From Hymenobacter busanensis (GTDB lineage: Bacteria > Bacteroidota > Bacteroidia > Cytophagales > Hymenobacteraceae), in contig NZ_VTWU01000011.1 in assembly GCF_008727865.1 (NCBI RefSeq), forward strand, positions 31,937 through 95,936: 64,000 bases of DNA, read 5' to 3'. The translations under genes and the position numbers were made by a program. Within the stretch, counting starts at the first letter, position 1. Every line of letters begins with the position of its first letter. The notes beneath the pieces were generated by a model that did not search any database, had not been told where the DNA came from, and saw only the letters and a program-made list of their open reading frames with translations. Shown here piece by piece: positions 18,096 through 27,313 of this stretch.

Positions 18096-19055
18096 ATGTA
18101 CCGCTTTTCTGTTTCCCTGCTGGCCGTGGCCGGTCTGCTTGCTACCGCCAGCTGTTCGTCCGACTCCGCGTCAAGCAGCGCTACCAACACCGTTACCACC
18201 CCCACGGACGGTCCCAAAGAAGGTACCGCCGCGCACACCGGCGGGCACATCTACTCCTGCCCCATGCACCCGGAAGTGACCAGCAACAAAGCCGGGGAGA
18301 AGTGCCCCAAGTGCGGCATGAACCTGGAACATACGGACCAGGTAGCCAACGGCAAAACCTACGAGATGAAGTTCGTGCCGACTCCCGGGGAGTTGATCGC
18401 CGGGCAGCTCTCCACCCTCGCCTTCAAGCCCCAGCAGGCCGACAATGACCAAGTCCCGGTGCCGCTGGACGTCGTGCACGAGAAGAAAATTCACCTGATC
18501 ATCGTCTCCAAAGACCTGGGGCAGTTTTACCACGAGCACCCTGAGTACACGCCCCAGGGCGACTACCGGGTGAAGTACACTTTCCCCAAAGGCGGCGACT
18601 ACGTACTGTTCCAGGACTACACGCCCACCGGCGCCGGTCACCAGCTGGGCCGCCAGCCCATCACGGTCAAGGGCCCGGCCTACGCGCCGGTCAAGTTCAA
18701 GAACGACGACATGCAGTGGGAAAAGAACGGCTACAAGGCTTCCCTTTCCTTTGACAAGCCGCTGACCGCGGGCCAACTGCTGGGCATGAACATCAACATC
18801 ACCAAGGACGGGCAGCCCGTGACCGACCTGGATAACTACCTCGGCGCGCTGGGCCACGTGGTCGTGATCAGCGAAGACACGGAGCAGTACCTGCACGTGC
18901 ACCCCAACGACCAGGCCGACAAAGGCCCCAACATCGGCTTCAACACCAACTTCGAGAAGCCCGGCCTCTACCGCGTGTTCCTGCAGTTCAACCACGGTGG
19001 GCAGATCCACACCGGCGACTTCACCATCAACATGAAGGGTACGGCGGCCAGCTAA
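18096..19055 (+). CDS. Heavy-metal-binding lipoprotein
   Basis: 319 residues with a lipobox cysteine at residue 20 (LLATASC). Residues 53-76 form the heavy-metal-binding domain found in Cus-type adaptors: YSCPMHPE, then CPKCGMNL (Cys55, Cys70, Cys73). The remaining 230 residues look like two beta-sandwich repeats with His-rich segments (DVVHEKKIHL, FYHEHPEY, YLHVHPND), consistent with periplasmic Cu or Ag capture. Part of the plus-strand copper cluster, 50 bases ahead of the DUF305 gene. Confidence 0.75.
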   Translation: MYRFSVSLLAVAGLLATASCSSDSASSSATNTVTTPTDGPKEGTAAHTGGHIYSCPMHPEVTSNKAGEKCPKCGMNLEHTDQVANGKTYEMKFVPTPGELIAGQLSTLAFKPQQADNDQVPVPLDVVHEKKIHLIIVSKDLGQFYHEHPEYTPQGDYRVKYTFPKGGDYVLFQDYTPTGAGHQLGRQPITVKGPAYAPVKFKNDDMQWEKNGYKASLSFDKPLTAGQLLGMNINITKDGQPVTDLDNYLGALGHVVVISEDTEQYLHVHPNDQADKGPNIGFNTNFEKPGLYRVFLQFNHGGQIHTGDFTINMKGTAAS

Positions 19056-19105
19056 GCCGCCCCGCTCTTCGATTCCTTTTCCAACCCTCAACCAATTCAT
19101 CACCG

Positions 19106-19828
19106 ATGAAAACCTCCGCATTATTCCTCGCCGCCCTCTGTTCGGGCACCTTGCTGCTGGGCAGCTGCGACAACAAGCCCGCCGACACGACCGCCACGGA
19201 AACCACCACGTCCGAAACGGCATCCACCACCGCGGATACGGCCGGCGACCATTCACACATGGCGGGCATGGAGCACGGCAGCACGAGCGGCGGCTCGCCG
19301 ATGATGGGCGCCATGAACGACATGATGGCCAAAATGCACGCCATGCAACCCAAGGGCAACACCGACCATGATTTCGCCCACCACATGATCGAGCACCACC
19401 GCGGTGCCGTGGCCATGGCTGACATCGAGCTGCGCGACGGTAAGGATGCCACGCTGCGCGAGATGGCCGAGAAAATCAAGGCGGATCAGCAAAAGGAAAT
19501 CGCCGAGATGGAGCCCATTGCCGAGCGCCTCGACGCGGCGCCCACGAACTACAAGCCCCAAGACCCCAACGACCCCTTCACCAGCAAGATGAAGGCCTCT
19601 ATGGACGGCATGATGCAGAACATGCCCAAGGAAACGGGCAACGTGGATCAGGACTTCGTCGGCATGATGATTCCGCACCACCAGAGCGCCGTGGACATGG
19701 CTAAGGCCGAAGTGGCCCACGGCCGGGACACCAAGCTCAAGGAAATGGCGCAGAAGATGATTGACGCGCAGCAGAAAGAGATCCAGCAGTTCAAGGACTG
19801 GCAGGCCAAAAACGGCACCCAGAAATAA
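19106..19828 (+). CDS. DUF305 (CopM-like) metal-binding lipoprotein, two repeats
   Basis: 240 residues with a lipobox Cys at residue 21. Residues 49-80 are His/Met-rich (HSHMAGMEHG, MMGAMNDMM). Two DUF305 four-helix units follow: one with HDFAHHMIEHHRGAV at about 88-102, the other with QDFVGMMIPHHQSAV at about 182-196. The His and Met of these helices bind copper in the CopM family. It is a periplasmic scavenger by signal and family, and sits between two heavy-metal-binding genes. Confidence 0.85.
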   Translation: MKTSALFLAALCSGTLLLGSCDNKPADTTATETTTSETASTTADTAGDHSHMAGMEHGSTSGGSPMMGAMNDMMAKMHAMQPKGNTDHDFAHHMIEHHRGAVAMADIELRDGKDATLREMAEKIKADQQKEIAEMEPIAERLDAAPTNYKPQDPNDPFTSKMKASMDGMMQNMPKETGNVDQDFVGMMIPHHQSAVDMAKAEVAHGRDTKLKEMAQKMIDAQQKEIQQFKDWQAKNGTQK

Positions 19829-19855
19829 CCCTTTCTTTTCTCCAACCCCCTTTTT

Positions 19856-20386
19856 ATGAAGTTTTCTGATTTCCTGCTGGCCAGTGCCCTCCTGCTGGCT
19901 CCTCTCTCCCTTTCGGCCCAGCACGGCCACGGCCAAGGCCACAACGCCGCCGGCGAAACCCACGCCCACAAAGCCCCGCACGGTGGGATTGTGCGCACGG
20001 CCGGCAAGTACCACGTGGAGCTCGTGCTGGCCGGCTCGCAGATGACCGTGTACCTGCTTGACGGCAAGGAGCAGACGCTGGCCAACAAAGGCCTGACCGG
20101 CACGGCCATGGTGCTGCAGGGCGGCAAGACAACCTCGGTGGCCCTGGCCGCCTTCGGCGACAACCAGTTGCAGGGCGCGCTGCCCGCCGGTGCCACCCCG
20201 ACCACGGCCATCATTACCCTGCGCCGGGGCAGCGAAACCATCAGCGCCCGTTTTGACAAGCTGGCCAGCACCAGCGCCAAGGCCAAAGTCACCAGCTACG
20301 CCTGCCCGATGAGCTGCAAGGACAGCGCCAGCCAGAAGCCCGGCAGCTGCCCCAAGTGCGGCATGGCCCTGGTCAAAAAAGCCTAG
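19856..20386 (+). CDS. Exported heavy-metal-binding protein
   Basis: 176 residues with a signal peptide (residues 1-21), then a His-rich start (HGHGQGHNAAGETHAH), a beta-rich core with the character of a small periplasmic sandwich, and a C-terminal heavy-metal-binding motif YACPMSC...CPKCGMAL at about 150-172. The same CPMxx/CPKCGM signature ends or begins CusB-like adaptors, so it may pass copper to the pump encoded just downstream. 27 bases after the DUF305 gene. Confidence 0.7.
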   Translation: MKFSDFLLASALLLAPLSLSAQHGHGQGHNAAGETHAHKAPHGGIVRTAGKYHVELVLAGSQMTVYLLDGKEQTLANKGLTGTAMVLQGGKTTSVALAAFGDNQLQGALPAGATPTTAIITLRRGSETISARFDKLASTSAKAKVTSYACPMSCKDSASQKPGSCPKCGMALVKKA

Positions 20387-20433
20387 CTGCCCCGCCGTTT
20401 GTGGGTCACCCCGTACGGCGGCTCACCGCCCTA

Positions 20434-20462
20434 GCCCACTCGCTGCAGCCGCAGCGGGTGGG
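20434..20462 (+). terminator. Hairpin between copper-binding and efflux genes
   Basis: Inverted repeat of 12-base arms (CCCACTCGCTGC and GCAGCGGGTGGG, one mismatch) with a 4-base loop. There is no T tract, so it may act as an attenuator or mRNA-stability hairpin rather than a true terminator. Confidence 0.35.
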
Positions 20463-20488
20463 CACTGGGTGAACCTGATTTTGCTTGT

Positions 20489-21742
20489 ATGAACTACCTA
20501 GGATTTCTGATTCTTCCCGGCTGGCCCGCGCGGCTGCTTCTGCTGCTAGGGCTGCTGGGCAGCTTCTTCCCAGCACGGGCGCAAACCACCGTCATCAGCC
20601 TCGACAGCGCCGAAGCCCAGGCCTTGCGCCGGCACCCGCGCCTGCGCCAGTCCGATGAAGAAATTGCCGAGCAGCGCGCCCTCAAGCGCGGCTCGTTTGC
20701 CCCAGCCAACCCGGACTTTCTCTGGTCGGCCCCCACGGGCGAGATGTGGGCGCCGGGCGTGGTGCAGACCATTGACCTGCCCAACGTGTACCGGCGGCAG
20801 CGGCAGGTCGCCCAGGCCGGCGTGGTGCTGGCCGAGCGCAACCGCGACGTGAGCCGCGCTACGGTGCTGCGCGATACCCGTCTGGCTTACCTCGGCCTGC
20901 AGTTTGCCGAAGCCCAGGTGCGGCAGTACACCTACCAGGACAGCCTTTACCGGGCTTTGCGCCTGGCCACGGAGCGGCTGTTTGCGGCCGGCGAAGTCAA
21001 CTCCCTGCAGCGCATCAGCACCGAGGCCGAAGCGCGGCAGGCCACCGTGCAGCTGCAGCAGGCCACCGAAGACCTGCGGGCGGCCCAGCGCCGCCTGGCT
21101 TTGCTGCTAGGCCGGCCCGCGGCCGAGCTGACCACCAGCACCGACCTGCGCCGCAGCGGCCCGGAGCTGGCCCAGGCGGGCGCAGCCCTGCTCGGCACCT
21201 TGCCGGCGGCCGATAGCAGCGCGTTGGTGCGCAGCCCCACGCTGGCGGCGGCTACCCAGAACGTGGCGCTGAGCCAGTCGGGCATCAGCCTGGTACGGGC
21301 CCGGCGCACGCCGGCCCTGACGCTGGGCTACCAGAACCAGGCCTTTGAGAACTCCCAAATCAAATACCGCTTCCAATTCGGGGTGTCGGTGCCCATCTGG
21401 TTCTGGACCTACCGCTCGCAGCTGCAGGCGGCAACGGCCCGCTCCCGGGCCGCCAGCTACCAGCTGCAAACCCAGCGCCTGGAGCTGGGTACGCAATACC
21501 AGCAGGCCCTGGCGGATACCCGCAAATTCTCGGCCTCGCTCACCTACTACGAACAAACCGGCATGCCCCAGTCCCGGGCCATCATCAACCAATCCCAACG
21601 GCTGTTCCGGGCCGGCGAGGTCAGCTACCTGCAGCTCATCATGAGCCTGAACCAGGCCTTTGCCATTCAGAATACCTACCTGACCACCATCCGCGACTAC
21701 CGTCAGGCCCTGGTGGAACTCTCTTACCTACGGGGTGAATAA
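20489..21742 (+). CDS. TolC-family outer-membrane efflux protein (CusC-like)
   Basis: 417 residues with a signal peptide ending at about ARAQ (residue 32). Long heptad-type helices with Ala/Gln/Arg (ATEDLRAAQRRLALLLG) alternate with short beta segments in the two-fold repeat of TolC proteins. It provides the outer-membrane channel for the RND pump formed with the adaptor at 22342 and the transporter at 24048. Its stop is 1 base before the ATG of the next gene. Confidence 0.8.
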   Translation: MNYLGFLILPGWPARLLLLLGLLGSFFPARAQTTVISLDSAEAQALRRHPRLRQSDEEIAEQRALKRGSFAPANPDFLWSAPTGEMWAPGVVQTIDLPNVYRRQRQVAQAGVVLAERNRDVSRATVLRDTRLAYLGLQFAEAQVRQYTYQDSLYRALRLATERLFAAGEVNSLQRISTEAEARQATVQLQQATEDLRAAQRRLALLLGRPAAELTTSTDLRRSGPELAQAGAALLGTLPAADSSALVRSPTLAAATQNVALSQSGISLVRARRTPALTLGYQNQAFENSQIKYRFQFGVSVPIWFWTYRSQLQAATARSRAASYQLQTQRLELGTQYQQALADTRKFSASLTYYEQTGMPQSRAIINQSQRLFRAGEVSYLQLIMSLNQAFAIQNTYLTTIRDYRQALVELSYLRGE

Positions 21743-21743
21743 C

Positions 21744-22358
21744 ATGAAACAACTCCTGATTTTGCTGCTGGGCCTGCTGCTGCTGAGCGGCAATGCCCAG
21801 GCCCACGGGGGCGAAGACCACGGCGCGAGCGGCAAAGCTGCCGCCCCGGCCGGGGCCACGTCCTTCTCGGTGGCAGCCCTCTCGGAGCAGTTCGAGGTGC
21901 TGCTGCGCTACGAGCCGCTGGAAGGCGGCGAGCCGGCCGACCTGCGCCTGTTCCTTTCCGACTACGCCACCAACGCCCCCATCAAGGGCGCTAAGCTCAC
22001 GCTCACCAACCCCGAAGACGCCAATCTGAAGTGGGCGGTGACGGAGAAAGGGCCGGGCGAGTACCTGGTCGAGGGCGAGTTTCCGGCCAACAAGGCCTAC
22101 AGCTTCGCCCTGAACGTGGTGGCCGGCGACAAAGCAGACCTGCTGCTGCTTGACGGCATCAAAGTCGGCGAAAAGCTGCCCGTGGCCGCGACCCCGGCCG
22201 CCGCACCCTCCCTTTTCTCTTCCTGGAAAACCATACTGGCCCTGATTGGCGCCTTTGTGCTCGGCATCGGCCTGACGGCCCTGCTGCTGCGCCGCCGCCC
22301 GCGCGCCGGGGTGCCTTCCTCCACTGCTACGCCCGTTGTCTATGAAAACCAAGCATAA
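21744..22358 (+). CDS. Periplasmic His-tagged protein with C-terminal membrane anchor
   Basis: 204 residues from the ATG at 21744. Signal peptide (residues 1-20, ending NAQA), a HGGEDHG metal-binding start identical in kind to that of the following adaptor, a beta-sandwich core (residues 35-140), and a C-terminal membrane helix at about 165-190 with a basic end. It resembles small accessory proteins encoded between CusC and CusB in Bacteroidota, but I cannot name the family. Overlaps the adaptor gene by 17 bases. Confidence 0.6.
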   Translation: MKQLLILLLGLLLLSGNAQAHGGEDHGASGKAAAPAGATSFSVAALSEQFEVLLRYEPLEGGEPADLRLFLSDYATNAPIKGAKLTLTNPEDANLKWAVTEKGPGEYLVEGEFPANKAYSFALNVVAGDKADLLLLDGIKVGEKLPVAATPAAAPSLFSSWKTILALIGAFVLGIGLTALLLRRRPRAGVPSSTATPVVYENQA

Positions 22359-23487
22359 ATTCCTGCTCGGAACGGCCGCCGCCGGCCTGGTGCTGACGGT
22401 GCTGCTGCCCCCGCCCGCGGCCGTCTTCGGTCACGGCGGCGAAGACCACGGCGGCGAGGCCAAGGCCAGCACCGGTGTGGCGCTGACCGACGAAGTGCTG
22501 CTGCCCAAGGAAAGTCAGTTTCTGTTTCAAGTGCGCACCAGCCTGGCCACTTACTCGGCTACCTACAGCCGGGCTACGCTCTACGGCACCGTGTCGGCGG
22601 CCGCCGGTGGCGAAGGCCGCATCGTGGTGCCCCAGACCGGGCGCATCGTGAGCCTCACTTCCCAGGTAGGGCAGCAGGTGCGGGCCGGCCAGCCGCTGGC
22701 CGTCCTCGAGCAGACGCTCGACGCCACCCAACAAATCGGGCTGAGCACCGAACGGGCCAACGCCCAGGCCGAGCTGCGCGCCGCCCAGCAGGACTACGCC
22801 CGCCTGCAGAGCATTGCCGACATCGCCGCCCGCAAGGACGTGGTAGCCGCCGAGCTGCGCCTGCGCCAAGCCCGGCAGAACGCCGCCATACTCAATGGTC
22901 AGGCCCGCCAGCGCCGCACCACCATCACCTCGCCCATCAACGGCACCGTGGACGTGTTCAACCTGGCCGTGGGCCAGCAGGTCAACCAAGGCGACGAGCT
23001 CTTCCGCGTGCTCAACCCCGGCAAGCTGCGGGTGGAAGCCCAGGTGTTTGCCCAGGACCTGGCGAAAGTCACGCCCGGCGCGCAGTTCCGGGTGGAAGGC
23101 CTGCAGGGCCAGGCCGGCGTGCCCGCGAAGCTGGTGGTATTCAGCAACGTGGTGAATCCGGTCAATCAGGCCCGCCAGCTTATTCTGGAGCTGGACGAGG
23201 CAGCTGCCAGTGCCTATCGAGCCGGGCAGGCCGTGAACGTGCAGGTGCTGGGCCAGAGCGAAGGCGGCAAGCCCCAGCTGGTGGTGCCCACCTCGGCCGT
23301 CACGGATTTGAACGGCAAGCCGGTGGTGTTCGTGCACACCGAGCCCGAGCACTTCAAGATCCGCTACGTGCAACCCGGCGCCGTCAACGGCGAGCAAACG
23401 GTGCTGCTGCAGGGCGAGGTGAACGAAAACGACCGGGTCGTTACCGCCGGCACCTACCAGCTTAAGTCTATCTACCTCAACCAATAA
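22342..23487 (+). CDS. cusB: RND periplasmic adaptor (CusB/CzcB-like)
   Basis: 381 residues from the ATG at 22342 (a TTG lies 6 bases upstream). Signal sequence at residues 5-27, then a HGGEDHGG metal-binding start, barrel-sandwich halves (GRIVSLTSQVGQQVRAGQPLAV and TTITSPINGTVDVFNLAVGQQV), a helical hairpin between them, and a membrane-proximal beta domain. This is the membrane-fusion protein that links the outer-membrane TolC-like channel to the CusA-like transporter. It overlaps the preceding gene, indicating translational coupling. Confidence 0.82.
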   Translation: MKTKHKFLLGTAAAGLVLTVLLPPPAAVFGHGGEDHGGEAKASTGVALTDEVLLPKESQFLFQVRTSLATYSATYSRATLYGTVSAAAGGEGRIVVPQTGRIVSLTSQVGQQVRAGQPLAVLEQTLDATQQIGLSTERANAQAELRAAQQDYARLQSIADIAARKDVVAAELRLRQARQNAAILNGQARQRRTTITSPINGTVDVFNLAVGQQVNQGDELFRVLNPGKLRVEAQVFAQDLAKVTPGAQFRVEGLQGQAGVPAKLVVFSNVVNPVNQARQLILELDEAAASAYRAGQAVNVQVLGQSEGGKPQLVVPTSAVTDLNGKPVVFVHTEPEHFKIRYVQPGAVNGEQTVLLQGEVNENDRVVTAGTYQLKSIYLNQ

Positions 23488-23497
23488 CCCCTTGTTC

Positions 23498-23992
23498 GTG
23501 AAACACCTTTCTGTTTTCGCTGCGCTGGCTACCGCCCTGGGCCTGTCGGCCTTCACCGCTCAAGCCCAGGCCCCACATGCCAGCGGCGACGAAGCCGCCG
23601 TCAAGGCCGTGCTGCGCCAGTACCAGCAAGCCGTTCAGAAGCTGGACACCACCGGCACGCACCGCCTGTTCACGGCGGATTCCGAGGTGTTTGAATCGGG
23701 TGGGGTGGAAGGCACTTACCGGCACTACGCTGCCCATCACTTGGCGCCGGAGCTGCGCGAGTTTAGCGCCTTCACCTTCAGCGACTACCAGGCCAAGGTG
23801 CGGCTGGACGGCCCCTACGCTTTTGCGACCGAAACCTACACCTACACCATCGGGCTGAAGAAAGACCCGAAAACGCCCATCGTGCGCAAGGGCGTGGCCA
23901 CGTCGGTGCTGCGCAAAAACGCCGCCGGCCAGTGGCAGATTGTGAGCACGCACACGTCGGCCCGCACGCCCCGCCCCAAGAAACAAAGCTAG
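23498..23992 (+). CDS. Exported SnoaL/DUF4440-like (NTF2-fold) protein
   Basis: About 164 residues, starting at the GTG at 23498 or the TTG at 23492. Signal peptide (ends TAQAQA), then the NTF2-like pattern of helix (DEAAVKAVLRQYQQAVQKLD), HRLFTADSEVF, and a curved beta sheet ending in GQWQIVSTHTSAR. Such proteins occur in several metal-resistance operons without a known reaction. It lies between the adaptor and RND transporter genes of the efflux pump. Confidence 0.65.
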   Translation: MKHLSVFAALATALGLSAFTAQAQAPHASGDEAAVKAVLRQYQQAVQKLDTTGTHRLFTADSEVFESGGVEGTYRHYAAHHLAPELREFSAFTFSDYQAKVRLDGPYAFATETYTYTIGLKKDPKTPIVRKGVATSVLRKNAAGQWQIVSTHTSARTPRPKKQS

Positions 23993-24047
23993 CGTGCCCC
24001 GCCCGTAGGATGATCCATCCTTGGGCTTCACCCTTCTGCTTACCCCA

Positions 24048-27000
24048 ATGCTTGACCAAATTATTCGCTTTGCCCTGCAGAACCGGCTGCTCATGCTGGC
24101 TTTTGCCCTGGGCCTGCTGATTGCCGGCACCTACACAGCCCGCCAGCTGCCGGTGGACGTGCTGCCCGACCTGGACCGCCCCCGCGTAACCGTGTTCCTG
24201 GAGTCTCCGGGCATGGCCCCGGAAGAAGTAGAGGCCCTGGTGACCCTGCCCGTGGAAACGGCCCTGAACGGGGCCACCGGCGTGTCGGCCGTGCGCTCGA
24301 ACTCGGCCATCGGCCTGGGCATGGTATTCGTGGAGTTCGACTATGGCACCGACATCTTCACGGCCCGCCAGATCGTGTCGGAAAAGCTGCAGACCGTGGG
24401 CGAGCAGCTGCCCACCGGCATCACGCCGGTGCTCGGGCCGATTTCCTCGGTGATGGGCCAGATCATGCTGGTCGGCCTTACGGGGGGCCAACAAACCAAC
24501 GCGGCGGATTTGCGCACCTTGGCCAACTACACCGTGCGCCAGCGCCTCTTGTCCATTCCCGGCGTGGCCCAGGTGATTCCCATTGGCGGCGACAACCTGC
24601 AGTACCAGGTGCTGCTCGACATGGCCCGCCTGAACGCCACGGGACTGACGGTAAACCAGGTAGAGGACGCGCTGCGCAACTCCAACCTGAACACCACCGG
24701 CAACTTCTTTGACCGCAACGGCTCGGAGGTGCTCATCCGCAACCTGGGCCGCCTGCGCTCGGTGCAAGACATCGAGAACATCATCGTGGGCTACCGCGAG
24801 CAGTCGCCGGTGCGCGTAGCCGACATCGCCCGCGTGGAGTTCGGCGCCCGCTTTAAGCGCGGCGACGGCAGCGTGAACGGCAAGCCCGCGGTGATTCTAA
24901 GCATTGAAAAGCAGCCGGGGGCCGCGACCGTAGGCCTGACCCAGGCCGTGGAAAAAGCGCTGGTCGAGCTCAAGCCCTCCCTGCCCAAGGACGTGCAGGT
25001 GAACACCCGGCTCTTCAAGCAGTCGGAGTTTATCGAGTCGAGCATCACCAACGTGGAGGAAGCGTTGCGCGACGGGGCCATTCTGGTGGTCATTGTGCTG
25101 TTTGCCTTTTTGCTGAACGTGCGCACCACGTTTATTTCGCTGGTAGCCATCCCGCTGTCGTTGCTCGTGACGGCGCTGGTGTTCCGCTTCGCCGGCATCT
25201 CCATCAACACCATGACGCTGGGCGGCTTGGCCATTGCCATCGGCGAGCTGGTCGACGACGCCATTGTGGACGTGGAGAACGTGTACCGGCGCCTGCGCGA
25301 AAACCGGCACTTGCCCAATCCGCGACCGGCGCTGCAGGTCATCTATGCCGCCTCGTCGGAGGTGCGCAACTCCATCGTGTACGCCACCATCATTGTGGTG
25401 CTGGTGTTCCTGCCCCTGTTCGCACTGGAAGGCATGGAAGGGCGCATCTTCGCGCCGCTGGGCATTGCCTACATCACCAGCATCGTGGCCTCGCTGTTCG
25501 TCTCGCTCACCGTCACGCCGGTGCTTTGCTACTACCTGCTGCCCAAGATGAAGCAGATGGCCCACACCGAAACCGACGGGCCGCTGGTACGCTGGCTTAA
25601 GCGCAAAGACACGCGGCTGTTGGGTTGGGGCCTGACGCACCCGAAGCTAGTGCTGGGCGTGACCGGCGTCCTGCTTGCGGCGTCCATGGCCCTGGTGCCC
25701 TTCTTCGGCACGGAGTTCCTGCCGCCGTTCAACGAAGGCTCGCTGACGGTGAACTTCTCCGCCCCGGCCGGCACCTCCTTGGCCGAGTCCAACAAGCTGG
25801 GCACGCTGGGCGAGCAGCAGATGCTCAAGATCCCCGAAGTGGCCTTCACGGCCCGCCGCACCGGCCGCGCCGAGCTGGACGAGCACGCCGAATCGGTCAA
25901 CAACTCCGAAATCGAGGTAGCCTTTAAGACCGAAGCGGAACTGGAACGAGAGGGAAAAAAGATGCGCAGCCGCGACGAGATTCTGGCCGACATGCGCCAG
26001 AAGCTTAGCCTGATCACGGGCGTCAACGTGAACATCGGCCAGCCCATCTCGCACCGCCTCGACCACCTCTTGTCGGGCGTGCGGGCCCAGGTAGCCATCA
26101 AGGTGTTCGGCAACGATTTGCTGGAGCTGCGACGTTACGCCAATGAGATTCGCGCAGCAGCCAGCACCGTGCCCGGCGTAGTGGACCTGCAGGTGGAAAA
26201 GCAGGTGCAGATTCCGCAGCTGCTTATCCGCCCGCGCGACCAGGCGCTGCAGGCGTACGGCATGGCCCGCGGCGAGGTGGTGCAGGACTTGGAAACGCTG
26301 TTTCAGGGCACGGTGGTGTCGCAGATGCTCGACGGGCAGAAGCGCTTCGACCTGGTGGTGAAGCTACCCGAAGACCAACGCAACGACATTGCCGCCATTG
26401 GGCAAACCCGCATCGAAACCCCGTCGGGGGCCATGATTCCGGTGAGCCAGGTGGCCGACATTGTGTACGAGCCGGGCCCGAACACCGTCAACCACGAGAA
26501 CACCCAGCGGCGCATCACCATCTCGCTGAACGTGGCGGGGCGCGACCTGGGCTCGACCGTCAAGGAGATTCAGCAGAAAGTCAGCCAGCAGGTAAAGCTG
26601 CCGGCGGGTTACTACCTGACCTACGGCGGGCAGTTTGAAAGCCAGCAATCGGCTTCGCAGAAGATCCTTTGGCTGAGCTTGTTTTCGCTGGCTGGCATCT
26701 TCTTGGTGCTCTACTCCCACTTCAAGTCCACCTACATGGTGGGGCAGATCATGCTCAACATCCCGCTGGCGTTGATCGGCTCGGTGGTGGCCGTGCTACT
26801 CACCGGCGGCACCTTCAGCATTGCTTCGCTGGTGGGCTTCATCACCCTCACCGGCATTGCCTCGCGCAACGGCATCATGATGATTTCGCACTACATCCAC
26901 TTGGTAGAGCACGAAGGCGAGCAGTTCGGCAAGAAGATGATCATCCGCGGCTCGCTCGAGCGCCTGGTGCCCGTGCTGATGACGGCCCTGGTGGCGGCGC

Positions 27001-27266
27001 TGGCCCTGGTACCGCTCACGCTGGCCAAGGACGCGCCGGGCAAGGAAATCCTCTATCCGGTGGCTACCGTGATTCTGGGCGGCCTGCTTTCCTCCACCTT
27101 CCTCGACATCATCGTCACGCCGGTGGTGTTCTGGCTGGTGGGCAAAAAGGCCCTGGCCCAGTACTTCTCCTCGCACCGTGAAACAGGTCTGGGCGAGCAT
27201 CCGCAGGAGCTCGACGCGCAGCCCCTCACGCCCGCGTCCGACCTCAACCCCGTAGGCGGGAGGTAG
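24048..27266 (+). CDS. cusA: Heavy-metal efflux RND transporter (CusA/CzcA family)
   Basis: 1072 residues, normal length, starting at the ATG at 24048 (MLDQIIRFALQN). N-terminal membrane helix at residues 12-32, large periplasmic loop, helices 2-6 from about residue 340, second loop and last helices from about 870. In the fourth helix the motif AIAIGELVDDAIVDVENV carries the acidic proton-relay residues of the HME-RND class. With the TolC-like and adaptor genes it forms a tripartite Cu/Ag pump; metal choice is inferred from neighbours. Confidence 0.9.
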   Translation: MLDQIIRFALQNRLLMLAFALGLLIAGTYTARQLPVDVLPDLDRPRVTVFLESPGMAPEEVEALVTLPVETALNGATGVSAVRSNSAIGLGMVFVEFDYGTDIFTARQIVSEKLQTVGEQLPTGITPVLGPISSVMGQIMLVGLTGGQQTNAADLRTLANYTVRQRLLSIPGVAQVIPIGGDNLQYQVLLDMARLNATGLTVNQVEDALRNSNLNTTGNFFDRNGSEVLIRNLGRLRSVQDIENIIVGYREQSPVRVADIARVEFGARFKRGDGSVNGKPAVILSIEKQPGAATVGLTQAVEKALVELKPSLPKDVQVNTRLFKQSEFIESSITNVEEALRDGAILVVIVLFAFLLNVRTTFISLVAIPLSLLVTALVFRFAGISINTMTLGGLAIAIGELVDDAIVDVENVYRRLRENRHLPNPRPALQVIYAASSEVRNSIVYATIIVVLVFLPLFALEGMEGRIFAPLGIAYITSIVASLFVSLTVTPVLCYYLLPKMKQMAHTETDGPLVRWLKRKDTRLLGWGLTHPKLVLGVTGVLLAASMALVPFFGTEFLPPFNEGSLTVNFSAPAGTSLAESNKLGTLGEQQMLKIPEVAFTARRTGRAELDEHAESVNNSEIEVAFKTEAELEREGKKMRSRDEILADMRQKLSLITGVNVNIGQPISHRLDHLLSGVRAQVAIKVFGNDLLELRRYANEIRAAASTVPGVVDLQVEKQVQIPQLLIRPRDQALQAYGMARGEVVQDLETLFQGTVVSQMLDGQKRFDLVVKLPEDQRNDIAAIGQTRIETPSGAMIPVSQVADIVYEPGPNTVNHENTQRRITISLNVAGRDLGSTVKEIQQKVSQQVKLPAGYYLTYGGQFESQQSASQKILWLSLFSLAGIFLVLYSHFKSTYMVGQIMLNIPLALIGSVVAVLLTGGTFSIASLVGFITLTGIASRNGIMMISHYIHLVEHEGEQFGKKMIIRGSLERLVPVLMTALVAALALVPLTLAKDAPGKEILYPVATVILGGLLSSTFLDIIVTPVVFWLVGKKALAQYFSSHRETGLGEHPQELDAQPLTPASDLNPVGGR

Positions 27267-27313
27267 CCCGCTCATGGCCCTCTGTTATTCCCTTTCGCTC
27301 TACGCCGCGCCGC